A stretch of 64,000 bases of DNA from Loktanella fryxellensis (GCF_900110065.1 NZ_FOCI01000003.1:124001-188000); one strand, 5' to 3'. Shown: positions 53,691-63,084, counted from the stretch's first letter. The notes: a model not told the origin generated them from the letters alone. Made by a program: numbers and translations.

Positions 53691-55130
53691 GTGGGCCTGC
53701 TGGACAAGACGACGGGGCTGCTGCGCGACATGGGCCAGATCACGGGCAACGTGGCGGGGGCCATGACGCGGCCACTGACCGCGCCCTTCACCGATCCGGT
53801 GATCCGGCTGGGCGTCACCGGGCTGTCCCGCGCGGGCAAGACGGTGTTCATCACGTCGCTCGTCGCCAACCTGATGGACCGGGGTCGGATGCCGCAACTG
53901 CGCGCGGCGGCGAGTGGTGCGATCCGCACCGCCTATCTGCAACCGCAGCCCGACGACACGCTGCCGCGCTTCGATTACGAGACCTACCTCGCGCAATTGA
54001 CCGCCAGCGATCCGGTCTGGCCGGACGGCACGCGCCAGATCTCGGAACTGCGGCTGTCGCTGAAGGTGGCGCCGTCGGGCATGATGGCGGGCCTGCAGGG
54101 GCTGCAGACGGTGCATCTGGACATCGTGGACTACCCCGGCGAATGGCTGCTGGACCTTGGCCTGCTGGGGCAGACCTATGCCCAATGGTCGGCGGGCGCG
54201 TTGAAGCGGGCGCAGGGGCGGCCGCTGGGCGATGCCTACCTGTCGCAGGTGACCGCCGTCTATCCCGCCGCCGCGTTGGAGGAGCCCACGGCGCGGGCCC
54301 TCGCCGCGGGGTATACCGCGCACCTGAACGCAGCGCGGGCGGCGGGATGGTCGGACTGCACGCCGGGGCGGTTCCTGCTGCCGGGCGATCTGGCGGGATC
54401 GCCGGTCCTGACCTTCGCCCCGCTGCCGGACGGCGACCATCCGCGCGGGTCGTTGGGGCGCGAAATGGCGCGCAGGTTCGAATCCTACAAGAAAAACGTC
54501 GTCCAGCCGTTCTTTCGGGACCATTTTGCCAGAATTGACCGACAGGTCGTGCTGGTCGACGTGCTGGGCGCGATCCATGCGGGGCCGCGCGCGGTCGATG
54601 ACCTGCGCACCGCGATGGCCGAGATCCTGACCGCCTTCAACCCCGGCGGCAACGGCTGGCTGAACCGCCTGCTGCAGGGCCAGCGCGTGGACAAAATCCT
54701 GTTCGCCGCGACCAAGGCCGACCATCTGCACCACACGCAACACCCGCAACTGACCGCGATCACGCAGGCCCTGCTGCGAGAGGCGCGGGACCGTGCGGAT
54801 TATGCGGGCGCCAAGACCGCCGCCATGTCCATCGCCGCCCTGCGCACCACGGTCGAGGAGACGGTGGAACACCGCGACGGCCCCCTGAACGTGGTGCGCG
54901 GGCGCCTGCTGGATACGGGCCGTCAGGCCGCGTTCCATCCGGGCGTCCTGCCGGACGATCCGCAACAGCTGCTCGCCCCCGCGCGGGCCGGCGATGCGGA
55001 CTGGGGGCCAGACCGCGACTATCAGGTGATGCGCTTCGCGCCCGCCCCCATGACCCTGCGCCCCGGCGAGGGGCCGCCCCATATCCGGCTGGACAAGGCC
55101 GCGGAATTCCTGATCGGAGACCGGCTGTGA
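53691..55130 (+). CDS. YcjX-like P-loop protein (DUF463)
   Basis: A 479-aa member of the YcjX/DUF463 family of putative GTPases. Walker A is GLSRAGKTVFITSLV near residue 43, and DIVDYPGEWLLDLGLL fits the switch/Walker B region. It starts at GTG 53691 (read Met-GLLDKTTGLLRDMG) with GAAGGG upstream. In E. coli the homologue is heat- and phage-shock associated with YcjF, whose counterpart follows here through a GTGA overlap. The biochemical role is unknown. Confidence 0.88.
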   Translation: MGLLDKTTGLLRDMGQITGNVAGAMTRPLTAPFTDPVIRLGVTGLSRAGKTVFITSLVANLMDRGRMPQLRAAASGAIRTAYLQPQPDDTLPRFDYETYLAQLTASDPVWPDGTRQISELRLSLKVAPSGMMAGLQGLQTVHLDIVDYPGEWLLDLGLLGQTYAQWSAGALKRAQGRPLGDAYLSQVTAVYPAAALEEPTARALAAGYTAHLNAARAAGWSDCTPGRFLLPGDLAGSPVLTFAPLPDGDHPRGSLGREMARRFESYKKNVVQPFFRDHFARIDRQVVLVDVLGAIHAGPRAVDDLRTAMAEILTAFNPGGNGWLNRLLQGQRVDKILFAATKADHLHHTQHPQLTAITQALLREARDRADYAGAKTAAMSIAALRTTVEETVEHRDGPLNVVRGRLLDTGRQAAFHPGVLPDDPQQLLAPARAGDADWGPDRDYQVMRFAPAPMTLRPGEGPPHIRLDKAAEFLIGDRL

Positions 55131-56122
55131 AACGTCCCGTGCTGATCGACATGGAGGAGGCCGCGACGGTGACGCCCGCCACCGCCCCGATGCTGACCGA
55201 CGACGCACCGACCGGGGCCGCGATGCAGACCGTGGCGGCGCTTGCGACGCGCCGCGCCTCGCCCTTGGCCAAGTGGTTCTGGTCGCTCTTGGTGACGATC
55301 ATCGGCTTCGTCGTGTCGCTGTCGGCGTGGAACTTCGTCAATGGCCTGATCGCGCAGAACCCGGTGCTGGGCCTCGTGTTCGCCGCCCTGCTGGTGCTGT
55401 TCTGCTGCGTCCTGCTGGCGATCGCAGTCAGGGAACTGCAGGCGTTCAGCCGCCTGCACCGCATCGACCGGGTGCAGGTGGACGCGGCCACGGCACACGC
55501 AGGCGGCGATCTGGTGCTGGCGCGCGATGTGGTGGCGCAACTGACGCGGCTTTACGCTGGGCGCGCCGATACCGAATCGGGTCGCAAGGCGCTGGCCGAG
55601 CGTGAGGCCGAGGTGATGGACGCGGACGGCCTGCTCGATCTCGCGGAACGCAGCCTGCTGGTCCCGCTCGATGCGCGCGCGGTGCTGCAGGTGCAGGCGG
55701 CGGCGCGGCAGGTGGCGGTGGTGACGGCAGTGGTGCCGCTGGCGCTGGCGGATGTGGCGACGGCGCTGGCGTCGAACCTGCGGATGATCCGCCAGATCGC
55801 GGAAATCTACGGCGGACGCTCCGGCACGCTGGGCAGCCTGCGGCTGGTGCGGACGGTTGTGGGGCATCTGGTGGCGACGGGCGCCGTGGCGGTGGGCGAC
55901 GACCTGATCCAGTCCGTCGCCGGTGGCGGCATCCTGTCAAAGGTCAGCCGCCGGTTCGGCGAGGGGGTGGTGAACGGGGCCCTGACGGCCCGTGTCGGAA
56001 TCGCCGCGATCGAGGTATGCCGCCCGCTTCCCTTCAACGCGCTGCCGCGCCCGTCGGTGACGGGCACGGTGCAGCGGGCCCTGACCGGATTGTTCGGCGG
56101 CGGCGGGGGACGGGCCGACTAG
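55127..56122 (+). CDS. TIGR01620 (YcjF-like) membrane protein
   Basis: A 331-aa partner of the YcjX-like protein, starting at GTG 55127 within the preceding stop. It has two central transmembrane helices at about residues 48-68 and 80-105 (WSLLVTIIGFVVSLSAWNFV and VLGLVFAALLVLFCCVLLAI). The C-terminal half contains RQVAVVTAVVPLALADVATALASNLRM and a GTLGSLRLVRTVVGHLVATG block, characteristic of UPF0283/DUF697. The pair is widely conserved, and its function is not established. Confidence 0.88.
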   Translation: MKRPVLIDMEEAATVTPATAPMLTDDAPTGAAMQTVAALATRRASPLAKWFWSLLVTIIGFVVSLSAWNFVNGLIAQNPVLGLVFAALLVLFCCVLLAIAVRELQAFSRLHRIDRVQVDAATAHAGGDLVLARDVVAQLTRLYAGRADTESGRKALAEREAEVMDADGLLDLAERSLLVPLDARAVLQVQAAARQVAVVTAVVPLALADVATALASNLRMIRQIAEIYGGRSGTLGSLRLVRTVVGHLVATGAVAVGDDLIQSVAGGGILSKVSRRFGEGVVNGALTARVGIAAIEVCRPLPFNALPRPSVTGTVQRALTGLFGGGGGRAD

Positions 56123-56164
56123 GGACCGGGTGCGCACCCCTCCAGTGGACGCACGCCGCGGCCA

Positions 56165-57073
56165 TTATCCCTGCGGCGCGATGCAGTCCTTGAGCGTCGC
56201 CGCGATGCCCGTCAGCAATGCGGCGTGAAGCGCTGGCCCCGGTGTCAGGCCGATCCCGGTGTCGTCGATTGTGCCGGTGCGGGCGGCAGTCCCTTCGGTC
56301 AGGACGGTGACGTAATCGGTGGTGGCGCCCGTCTGCGACAGCACGCAGGTGATCTCGCCACCTGCCACGCGGTCGCGCAGGGTCGCCAGATGCGCGGGGC
56401 CCGGGTCGATGTCGTCGCTGTCGCTGATCGCGCCGGCGCTCGCCAGCATGAAGCGGTCCTCGAAATAGCCGAACGCCGCGTGGGGCGCGGCCCAGCTGCC
56501 GGCGGGCACGCCCGACAGCGTCGCCGCGATGGTGCCGCGCAGCCGGGTCAGGTCGGCGATGGCGCGGTCGGCATTCGCCGCATAGGTCGCCGCGTTGTCC
56601 GGGTCCGCCGCCGTCAGCGTGTCGCGGATCGCCGCGACCCAGATCGCCGCCACCTCCGGGTCGAGCCAGGCGTGCGGATCGGTGGCGTGGTGGTGGCCCG
56701 CGTGGGCGCCGTCGCCGTGGTCATCGTCCGCCGCAACCTCGCGCGGGGTCCAGCCGGGGGTCCGCATCAGGACCAGACTGGCGGCCTCCGGTGCAAGGGC
56801 GGTCAGGGGCTCGTCCAGCCAGGGCGTCATCTCTGGTCCGACCCAGATCACGACGTCGGCACCTGCGATCACGCGGGCGTCCGACGGGCGCAGGGCCATG
56901 TGGTGGGCGTCGGCCCCCGGGGGCACGATCAGGTCCGGGGTGGCGATGCCGTCCATCACCTGCGCCGTCAGGCTGTGGATCGGCGCGATGTCGGCCACCA
57001 CGCGGGGCGCGTCGGCGTGTGCGGCGCTTGCGAAGGCGCTCAGCAGCGCTGCGGTGCAAAGGGTGCGGGTCAT
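56165..57073 (-). CDS. znuA: Zinc ABC transporter substrate-binding protein ZnuA
   Basis: Periplasmic zinc-binding protein of the high-affinity ZnuABC importer. The 302-aa protein has a signal peptide (1-20). Zinc ligands fit H57/H58 in PPGADAHHM, H134 in TDPHAWLDPE and the later PHAAFGYFEDRF. A His/Asp-rich loop (DDDHGDGAHAGHHHATDPH, about 117-134) is the known metal-capturing insert of ZnuA. Divergent from zur across the Zur operator, with its own predicted promoter overlapping that operator. Confidence 0.93.
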   Translation of the reverse strand: MTRTLCTAALLSAFASAAHADAPRVVADIAPIHSLTAQVMDGIATPDLIVPPGADAHHMALRPSDARVIAGADVVIWVGPEMTPWLDEPLTALAPEAASLVLMRTPGWTPREVAADDDHGDGAHAGHHHATDPHAWLDPEVAAIWVAAIRDTLTAADPDNAATYAANADRAIADLTRLRGTIAATLSGVPAGSWAAPHAAFGYFEDRFMLASAGAISDSDDIDPGPAHLATLRDRVAGGEITCVLSQTGATTDYVTVLTEGTAARTGTIDDTGIGLTPGPALHAALLTGIAATLKDCIAPQG

Positions 57074-57104
57074 GGATGGCCTCTTGCGGGATCAGGGTGC
57101 GGCG

Positions 57105-57133
57105 GCTATAAATGGGATGTTATAACATAACAA
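57105..57133 (-). promoter_or_regulatory. Predicted sigma-70 promoter of znuA
   Basis: On the minus strand TTGTTA (57133-57128) and TATAGC (57110-57105) are separated by exactly 17 bases. The -35 box and spacer overlap the Zur palindrome, so a zinc-loaded Zur repressor would block it. Confidence 0.5.
57118..57132. promoter_or_regulatory. Zur operator
   Basis: TGTTAT-AAC-ATAACA, a 6-base inverted repeat with a 3-base spacer that matches the GTTATAnnATAAC core of known Zur boxes in Gram-negative bacteria. It lies in the 70-base intergenic region between divergent znuA and zur. Confidence 0.82.
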
Positions 57134-57143
57134 GGCCTAGACC

Positions 57144-57632
57144 ATGAGCGCCAGCGGATTTCACGCGCACGACCACGCCCATTGCGTGTCAGACGCCCTG
57201 CGCAGCGCCGAGGCGGTCTGCGCGACCGCTGACTTGCGCCTGACCCCCGTGCGCCGCCGCACGCTGGAGATCCTGCTCGAGAGTCACGCGGCGCTGGGCG
57301 CCTATGATGTTCTGGCGCGGCTCGATGCGGAAGGGCTGGGGTCGAAGCCGCCCGTCGCCTACCGCGCGCTGGGTTTCCTCGTCGACAACGGGTTCGCCCA
57401 CCGGATCGAGGCGCTGAACGCCTTCATCGCCTGCGCCCATCCGGGGGCCGATCATGCGCCTGCGTTCCTGATCTGCCGGGCCTGCCACACCGTCGCCGAG
57501 ACGGAGGCCGAGGCCCCGATGGGCCGCATGGCCGCGCAGAACGGCTTTGCGATCGAGCGCACGGTGATGGAGGCGCAGGGCCTGTGCCCCGCCTGTCAGC
57601 AGGCCGCGACACCGGGGCAGGCCAGCGCATGA
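57144..57632 (+). CDS. zur: Zinc uptake regulator Zur (Fur family)
   Basis: Zinc-responsive repressor of znu genes. The 162-aa protein has an N-terminal histidine-rich stretch (FHAHDHAHC), a winged helix (RLTPVRRRTLEILLESHAALGAYDVL), and structural zinc cysteines in LICRACHT and LCPACQQ. The central H/C ligands lie in CAHPGADHAP. AAGG sits 8 bases before the ATG. Zur, ZnuC and ZnuB are co-transcribed with overlapping stops and starts, so Zur likely controls itself as well. Confidence 0.92.
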   Translation: MSASGFHAHDHAHCVSDALRSAEAVCATADLRLTPVRRRTLEILLESHAALGAYDVLARLDAEGLGSKPPVAYRALGFLVDNGFAHRIEALNAFIACAHPGADHAPAFLICRACHTVAETEAEAPMGRMAAQNGFAIERTVMEAQGLCPACQQAATPGQASA

Positions 57633-58414
57633 CGCTGTTGCAGGGGCAGGGGATCGGCGTCGTCCGCAACGGGACGACGATCCTGCAAGACGTGGGGCTG
57701 CGCATCGCGGCAGGAGAGATCGTGACCATCGTAGGCCCCAACGGGTCCGGCAAGTCGACATTGCTGCGGGTGCTGATCGGCGCGCTGCAGCCTGATCGCG
57801 GCACGGTCACGCGCCAGCCGGGCCTGCGGCTGGGTTACGTCCCGCAGAAACTGAGCATCGACGCGACCCTGCCGCTGACCGCGCGCCGGTTCCTCGACCT
57901 GCCGGACCGCGTGCCGGAGGCGGCGGCCCGCGCGGCACTGGACGCGGCCGGCGTGGCCGACGTGGCGCGTCGTCAGATGGCCGACCTGTCGGGCGGTCAG
58001 TTCCAGCGCGTGCTGCTGGCCCGCGCGATCCTGCGCAGGCCCGATCTGCTGATCCTCGACGAGGCGACGCAGGGGCTGGACCAGCCCGGTGCCGCCCGGT
58101 TCTATCGCCAGATCGAGGCGGTGCGCCGCGATCTGAACTGCGCCGTCCTGATGGTCAGCCACGAATTGCACGTGGTCATGGCCGCCTCCGACCGGGTGAT
58201 CTGCCTGAACGGCCATATCTGCTGCGAAGGCACGCCGGAGGTGGTGTCCGCCGCCCCCGCCTATCGCGAGCTGTTCGGCACCGGGACGGGGGGTGCGCTG
58301 GCGCTTTACCGCCACGACCACGGGCAGGGCCACAGCCACGACCATGGGCACGACCACGGGCACCACCATCAGCATCACCACGCACATCACGCCAAGACGC
58401 AGGATCATGCTTGA
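57629..58414 (+). CDS. znuC: Zinc ABC transporter ATPase ZnuC
   Basis: Cytoplasmic ATPase of ZnuABC, 261 aa, starting at ATG 57629 in the zur stop. Walker A is GPNGSGKST, signature LSGGQFQRVLLARA, Walker B LLILDEATQGLD, and the switch His is in MVSHELHVVM. The C-terminal 30 residues are extraordinarily His/Asp/Gly-rich (HDHGQGHSHDHGHDHGHHHQ), a metal-binding tail seen in some ZnuC proteins. Start overlap with zur and the znuB overlap make it part of one translation unit. Confidence 0.93.
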   Translation: MTLLQGQGIGVVRNGTTILQDVGLRIAAGEIVTIVGPNGSGKSTLLRVLIGALQPDRGTVTRQPGLRLGYVPQKLSIDATLPLTARRFLDLPDRVPEAAARAALDAAGVADVARRQMADLSGGQFQRVLLARAILRRPDLLILDEATQGLDQPGAARFYRQIEAVRRDLNCAVLMVSHELHVVMAASDRVICLNGHICCEGTPEVVSAAPAYRELFGTGTGGALALYRHDHGQGHSHDHGHDHGHHHQHHHAHHAKTQDHA

Positions 58415-59213
58415 CGATTTCCTGATCCGGGCCGCGCTGGCGGCTGTGGGCACGGCACTGGCGGCCTCGGTGCTGGGGTGTTTCGTCGTCTGGCGCAGGA
58501 TGGCCTATTTCGGCGATGCCACCGCCCACGCGGCGATCCTCGGGGTGGCGGTGGCGCTGGCGTTGAACATCTCGGTCTTTGCGGGTGTGGCGCTGGTCGC
58601 ACTGGTAGTGGCGTTGCTGATCCATCGCCTCTCGGACCGCGCGCAGGGCACCGACACGATCCTTGGCGTGCTGGCCCATGGGTCGCTGGCGTTGGGGCTG
58701 GTCGCGGTCACGCTGATCCCCGCCGCGCGCATCGATCTGGAGGCGTATCTGTTCGGCGACGTGCTGACCGTGTCGCGGCTGGATCTGGCGATCATCTGGG
58801 GCGGGGCGGGCGTGGTGCTTGCGGTGTTGTGGGTGCATTGGTCCGCACTGCTGACCGCCACGCTCAGCCCCGATCTGGCGACCGCGTCGGGCATCGACCC
58901 GCGGCGCGAGAATCTGATCCTGATCCTGTTGCTGGCCGGTGTCGTGGCGGTGGCGATCAAGGTGGTGGGGGCGCTGCTGATCACTGCGCTGCTGGTGATC
59001 CCGGCCGCTGGTGCGCGGCGCATCGTCGCATCGCCAGAGGGGATGGCGCTGTTGGCGGGCACGCTGGGCGTGACGGCGGCGCTGGGGGGTGTCGCGTTGT
59101 CGCTGCAGTTGGATACGCCGACCGGCCCATCCATCGTCGTGGCGGCGCTTGTGCTGTTCGCGCTGAGCGCCGTCGGCGGAAAACTGTGGGCAATCGGCGG
59201 GTCCGCGCCCTGA
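58407..59213 (+). CDS. znuB: Zinc ABC transporter permease ZnuB
   Basis: Membrane channel of ZnuABC, 268 aa, starting at ATG 58407 and overlapping the znuC stop by 8 bases. About eight transmembrane helices are visible. Family blocks are RRMAYFGDATAHAAILGVA (metal-permease motif), RIDLEAYLFGDVLTVSRLDL and GALLITALLVIPAAGARRIV. It completes the locus, so the whole importer and its regulator are present in one place. Confidence 0.93.
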   Translation: MLDDFLIRAALAAVGTALAASVLGCFVVWRRMAYFGDATAHAAILGVAVALALNISVFAGVALVALVVALLIHRLSDRAQGTDTILGVLAHGSLALGLVAVTLIPAARIDLEAYLFGDVLTVSRLDLAIIWGGAGVVLAVLWVHWSALLTATLSPDLATASGIDPRRENLILILLLAGVVAVAIKVVGALLITALLVIPAAGARRIVASPEGMALLAGTLGVTAALGGVALSLQLDTPTGPSIVVAALVLFALSAVGGKLWAIGGSAP

Positions 59214-59284
59214 TTCTGCCCTGCCATTGTCATAATGTTGAGAAACGGTGATGCATCAACTGCCCATGCACCCAGAGGTTCCCA

Positions 59285-59758
59285 ATGCTGAGACACATTT
59301 GCGCGGCGCTGTTTCTGTCGCTGTTCGCCCAATCCGCCGCGGCCTCCAACGCTTGTTCCTTGCCGCCGGACGCCTCGCAACAGGCGCAAGCGGTCCTGTC
59401 GGGCGTCAACGCCAACCGTCAGGCCAACGGCCTGCGGCCACTGGCCTACAATCCGGTTCTGGGTCGCGCGGCAATGACCCATGCCTGCGACATGGCGATG
59501 AACGGCCTGACGGGTCATGCGGGCAGCGACGGCAGCAATTCGCAGGGGCGGGTCCGCGCCGTCGGCTACCGCGACTGCACGGTGGCCGAAAACGTCGCGT
59601 GGGGCTTTCCGTCCGGGGCGCAGGTGGCAAGCCTGTGGATGGGTTCGGCCGGGCACCGGTCCAACATGCTGCACCCGCGCGTGACGGAAATGGGCGTCGG
59701 CGTCACCAACGGGGCCAAGGGACCGAACTGGGTCCTGGTCGTCGCGCGCAGCTGCTGA
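59285..59758 (+). CDS. Secreted CAP-domain (SCP/PR-1) protein
   Basis: A 157-aa protein with a signal peptide (1-20, ending AAA-S) and a CAP domain. The CAP cavity residues fit [16 protein letters not shown] (His), [11 protein letters not shown] (Glu) and [16 protein letters not shown] (His). Bacterial CAP proteins are secreted, but their activity is poorly known. Cys residues at 24 and 157 and two in the middle could form disulfides. Not linked to its neighbours. Confidence 0.87.
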   Translation: MLRHICAALFLSLFAQSAAASNACSLPPDASQQAQAVLSGVNANRQANGLRPLAYNPVLGRAAMTHACDMAMNGLTGHAGSDGSNSQGRVRAVGYRDCTVAENVAWGFPSGAQVASLWMGSAGHRSNMLHPRVTEMGVGVTNGAKGPNWVLVVARSC

Positions 59759-59861
59759 CGGCGCACTGCAACGTCCGGTCCAGTGTCGTGCGGCTGGCAT
59801 CCGGGCTGGCATCGCGGTATCTGCGGACCCGACACGCGACGACAGGGACCGGGGTACACAG

Positions 59862-60770
59862 ATGCGCATCGTCTTCATGGGAACGCCGGCATTCTCTGTT
59901 CCGGTGCTGGATGCGGTGATCGCCGCAGGGCATGACGTCGCTGCCGTCTATACCCAGCCGCCGCGTCCTGCCGGGCGCGGCAAGCAGGACCGCCCCGGTG
60001 CGGTGCATGCGCGGGCTGCGGCGCTCGGGCTGGATGTGCGGCATCCCGTGTCGCTGCGCCAGCCTGTGCCGCAGGCCGAGTTTGCGGCGTTGCAGGCAGA
60101 CGTTGCCGTGGTCGTGGCTTACGGCCTGATCCTGCCGCAGGCCGTACTGGACGCGCCGCGTCTGGGGTGCCTCAACATTCATGCCAGCCTACTGCCGCGC
60201 TGGCGCGGGGCGGCACCGATCCACCGCGCGATCATGGCGGGCGATGCAAAGACCGGCGTGTGCATCATGCGGATGGAGGCGGGGCTGGACACCGGCCCGG
60301 TCCTGCTGCGGCAGGCGACCGACATCGCGCCGGACGACACGACGGGCCACCTGCACGACCGCCTGTCCGCGATGGGGGCCGACCTGATCGTGCAGGCGCT
60401 GGCCGACCTCGCGACCCTCGCGCCACAGATCCAGCCCGAGGATGGCGTCACCTATGCCGCCAAGATCGACAAGGCCGAGGCCCGCATCGACTGGACCCAG
60501 CCCGCCATCACCGTGGACCGCCAGATCCGTGGCCTGTCCCCCGTGCCCGGTGCCTGGTGCGAAATCGCGGGAGAGCGGGTGAAACTCCTCGCCAGTCACC
60601 TGACCGACGCTGCAGGAGAGCCGGGTCAGGTCCTGCCCGACCCCGCCGCACTGACCATCGCCTGTGGTAGCGGTGCCGTAACCGTCACCCGCCTGCAGCG
60701 CGCAGGTGGCAGGCCGCAGGACGCGGGCGCCGCCCTGCGCGGCTTCGACCCCGGCCCGTTCGTGCTGTAG
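59862..60770 (+). CDS. fmt: Methionyl-tRNA formyltransferase Fmt
   Basis: Formylates initiator methionyl-tRNA using 10-formyl-THF. The 302-aa protein has the catalytic block [21 protein letters not shown] and [14 protein letters not shown]. The early [15 protein letters not shown] and the late C-terminal OB-like domain ([20 protein letters not shown]) are typical. def is not adjacent, unlike the common def-fmt pairing; the gene stands alone between the CAP and VOC genes. The 113-base gap after it holds nothing recognisable. Confidence 0.94.
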   Translation: MRIVFMGTPAFSVPVLDAVIAAGHDVAAVYTQPPRPAGRGKQDRPGAVHARAAALGLDVRHPVSLRQPVPQAEFAALQADVAVVVAYGLILPQAVLDAPRLGCLNIHASLLPRWRGAAPIHRAIMAGDAKTGVCIMRMEAGLDTGPVLLRQATDIAPDDTTGHLHDRLSAMGADLIVQALADLATLAPQIQPEDGVTYAAKIDKAEARIDWTQPAITVDRQIRGLSPVPGAWCEIAGERVKLLASHLTDAAGEPGQVLPDPAALTIACGSGAVTVTRLQRAGGRPQDAGAALRGFDPGPFVL

Positions 60771-60883
60771 GGACGGGCGGGGGGATACCATCCCTTGCGC
60801 GGGTCGTAGCGTTCGGCTCTTGTGTTGGGAGCGCCTGTCGCCGTGATCGACGCAGCGCCACAGCCTGAGACGAGAGTTTGACG

Positions 60884-61336
60884 ATGCCGCACCGCACCAT
60901 CCCCTTCGCCCTCGTCGGCATCGACCACGTGGTGTTCCTGATCGACGACATGCCGCGCGCGCTCGCGTTCTACCGCGACGTGCTGGGCTGTGCGCCGGGC
61001 TATTCCTATCCGGCGATGGGGATGGAACAGGTGTGGGCAGGGGCCGCGCTGATCGTGCTGTGGGACACCACGCATCCCGGTGCCGACGTGGCCGTGCCCT
61101 CCGTCGCGGGCGGGCGCAACGTGGATCACGTTTGCGTCGCCACCTCGCCCTTCGACCCGGATGCCCTGCGCGCACATCTGGCACGCCATGGCGTCACCAT
61201 CCTGCGCGAGGCCGTCCATGGCGGCGCACGCGGCATGGGCCATTCGTTCTACATCCGCGACCCGTTCGGCAACACGCTGGAGATCAAGGGGCCCGCCGAC
61301 TACCCCGACGGGCGGGCGACACGTTCGCCAAGCTGA
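60884..61336 (+). CDS. VOC (glyoxalase/bleomycin-resistance fold) protein
   Basis: A 150-aa vicinal oxygen chelate superfamily protein. It has two paired beta-alpha-beta-beta-beta modules with metal ligands in GIDHVVFLIDDMPRAL (His), DHVCVATSPFDP (His), and a late FYIRDPFGNTLEIKGP (Glu). I prefer ATG 60884 over the TTG at 60878. Substrate is unknown; the fold includes glyoxalases, dioxygenases and resistance proteins. Confidence 0.83.
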   Translation: MPHRTIPFALVGIDHVVFLIDDMPRALAFYRDVLGCAPGYSYPAMGMEQVWAGAALIVLWDTTHPGADVAVPSVAGGRNVDHVCVATSPFDPDALRAHLARHGVTILREAVHGGARGMGHSFYIRDPFGNTLEIKGPADYPDGRATRSPS

Positions 61337-61469
61337 CGCGTCAGAGGGTGCCGATCATGTTTGCTTTGCAGGGCGCCGCAAGCGGTAAGCGACAGCCGCC
61401 CACGATCCGGTCGGCCACACGCTGAACCTCACGCGCACCCCTGCCGCCGCACCCGACAGCCGCCGCCCC

Positions 61470-62354
61470 TCAGCCCATGCGTTCCGAGGCGTAGGACCCC
61501 GGCGACGCGGGGAACACCACCGTCTTGTTGCCGTTCACGAAGACCCGGCGATGGATGTGCGCGTGGATCGCGCGCGCCAGCACCTGCGCCTCCACGTCGC
61601 GGCCGAGGCTGACGTAATCCGCCGCCGACTGCGCATGGGTCACGCGCACCGTGTCCTGTTCGATGATCGGCCCCTCGTCCAGATGCGCGGTGACATAGTG
61701 CGATGTCGCGCCGATCAGCTTCACCCCCCGCTCGAACGCCTGCTTGTAGGGGTTGGCCCCCTTGAAGCTGGGCAGGAACGAGTGATGGATGTTGATGATC
61801 CGCCCCGACATCTCGCGGCACATCTGGTCCGACAGGATCTGCATGTAGCGGGCGAGCACGATCAGGTCGGCACCCGCATCCTCCACCACGGCCATGATCT
61901 GCGCCTCGGCCTGCGCCTTGTTCTGCGGCGTGACCTTGATGCAGTGGAACGGGATGTCGTGGTTCACCACGACCTTCTGATAGTCGAGGTGGTTCGAGAT
62001 CACCGCCACGATGTCGATCGGCAGCGCGCCGATCCGCCAGCGGTAGAGCAGGTCGTTCAGGCAATGGCCGAACCGGCTGACCATGATGACGACCTTCATC
62101 TTCACGCTCTCGTCGTGGAACGCGAACTCCATCCCGAACCGTTGCGCGATGCCGTCGAATCCGGCCTGCAACGTTGCTAGATCGCCGCTGCCCTCGTTCT
62201 CGAAGCTGATCCGCATGAAGAAGCGGCCCGTCTCCGGATCGTCAAACTGGGACGAGTCGCTGATGTTGCAGTCGTTCTCGACCATGTAGGTGGCGATGGC
62301 GGCCACGATGCCCTTGGTCGAGGGGCAGGTCACGGTCAGGGCGAAATGGGTCAT
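61470..62354 (-). CDS. purU: Formyltetrahydrofolate deformylase PurU
   Basis: Hydrolyses 10-formyl-THF to THF and formate, balancing C1 units. The 294-aa protein has an N-terminal ACT domain (VTCPSTKGIVAAIATYMVEN) and a C-terminal formyltransferase-like domain with NIHHSFLPSFKGANPYKQAF and HLDEGPIIEQD (Asn/His/Asp active site). Starts at ATG 62354. It lies 87 bases downstream of RNase T2 on the same strand, in a probable but loose unit. Confidence 0.94.
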   Translation of the reverse strand: MTHFALTVTCPSTKGIVAAIATYMVENDCNISDSSQFDDPETGRFFMRISFENEGSGDLATLQAGFDGIAQRFGMEFAFHDESVKMKVVIMVSRFGHCLNDLLYRWRIGALPIDIVAVISNHLDYQKVVVNHDIPFHCIKVTPQNKAQAEAQIMAVVEDAGADLIVLARYMQILSDQMCREMSGRIINIHHSFLPSFKGANPYKQAFERGVKLIGATSHYVTAHLDEGPIIEQDTVRVTHAQSAADYVSLGRDVEAQVLARAIHAHIHRRVFVNGNKTVVFPASPGSYASERMG

Positions 62355-62441
62355 GGGCGGCGTCCGATCGGGCAGAATGGGTCGGTGCCCCTTGTGCCAG
62401 CACCGCGCGCCGGTGCAAGCGGCAAAGCGCCGCTCACCCCG

Positions 62442-63074
62442 TCAGTCGATGGCGCCGAAGGCCGCGCTGGTCAGCGTGCAGTCGCGGCGGGTGTCGGCCC
62501 CGCAGTTGCGCGGCTCGAGGTCCTTGGTCAGGCAGATCCGCGCCTCCTGGATCGCGCCGTCCTTGCAGGTGACGGTGACGCCGTCGCGGGGCAGGTCCGG
62601 GTTCGCATCGACGAAAGCATCCTCGATCAGCGAGGCGGGCAGGGTCACGTCGCGGGTCAGCGCGGCAAAGGCCTGCGGGATGCGGATGCCGTCATAGGCC
62701 GCGCGCGCCGTCTCGAAATACGCCCGCGCGGTCAGGCCAGAGCAGGTGCCGTGCTTGTTCCACTGATACCACGCCAGCCCGTCCGTGCCCATGATGTCGG
62801 CCATCCCTTCGGTCATCGCGCGGCTGGGCGGGGCATGGGGTGTGCGGCAGTCTTGCGGCCAACCCGCCTCGAACTGCGGCCACAACCCGTGCAGCACCCA
62901 GCCGAAATCCGCACCGTCCGCGCATTGGGGCGACCCGCGGTTGCGTCCGGTCTGGTCGCACCAGTTGGGCGACCACGACAGGGCCATGACGTAGTAATCG
63001 AAATCGCCCGCCCGGTCCTGCGCCGTGGCGGGCAGGGCGAGTGTCAGGGCGATGGCGGTCAGGACGGCTTTCAC
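62442..63074 (-). CDS. Ribonuclease T2 family enzyme
   Basis: Secreted or periplasmic RNase that cleaves via a 2',3'-cyclic intermediate. The 210-aa protein has a signal peptide (1-18, ending ATA-Q). The two CAS motifs are LHGLWPQ (H62) and WNKHGTCS (K107, H108), the catalytic histidines of the family. Cysteines at C39, C51 and several later positions fit the conserved disulfides. Starts at ATG 63074. Divergent from trcR. Confidence 0.92.
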   Translation of the reverse strand: MKAVLTAIALTLALPATAQDRAGDFDYYVMALSWSPNWCDQTGRNRGSPQCADGADFGWVLHGLWPQFEAGWPQDCRTPHAPPSRAMTEGMADIMGTDGLAWYQWNKHGTCSGLTARAYFETARAAYDGIRIPQAFAALTRDVTLPASLIEDAFVDANPDLPRDGVTVTCKDGAIQEARICLTKDLEPRNCGADTRRDCTLTSAAFGAID

Positions 63075-63084
63075 GTTTCGGATC

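Noticed and set aside
54474-54484. GGTTCGAATCC-like string resembling a tRNA T-loop
   Set aside because: It lies inside the ycjX-like coding frame and no acceptor, D or anticodon arms can be formed around it.
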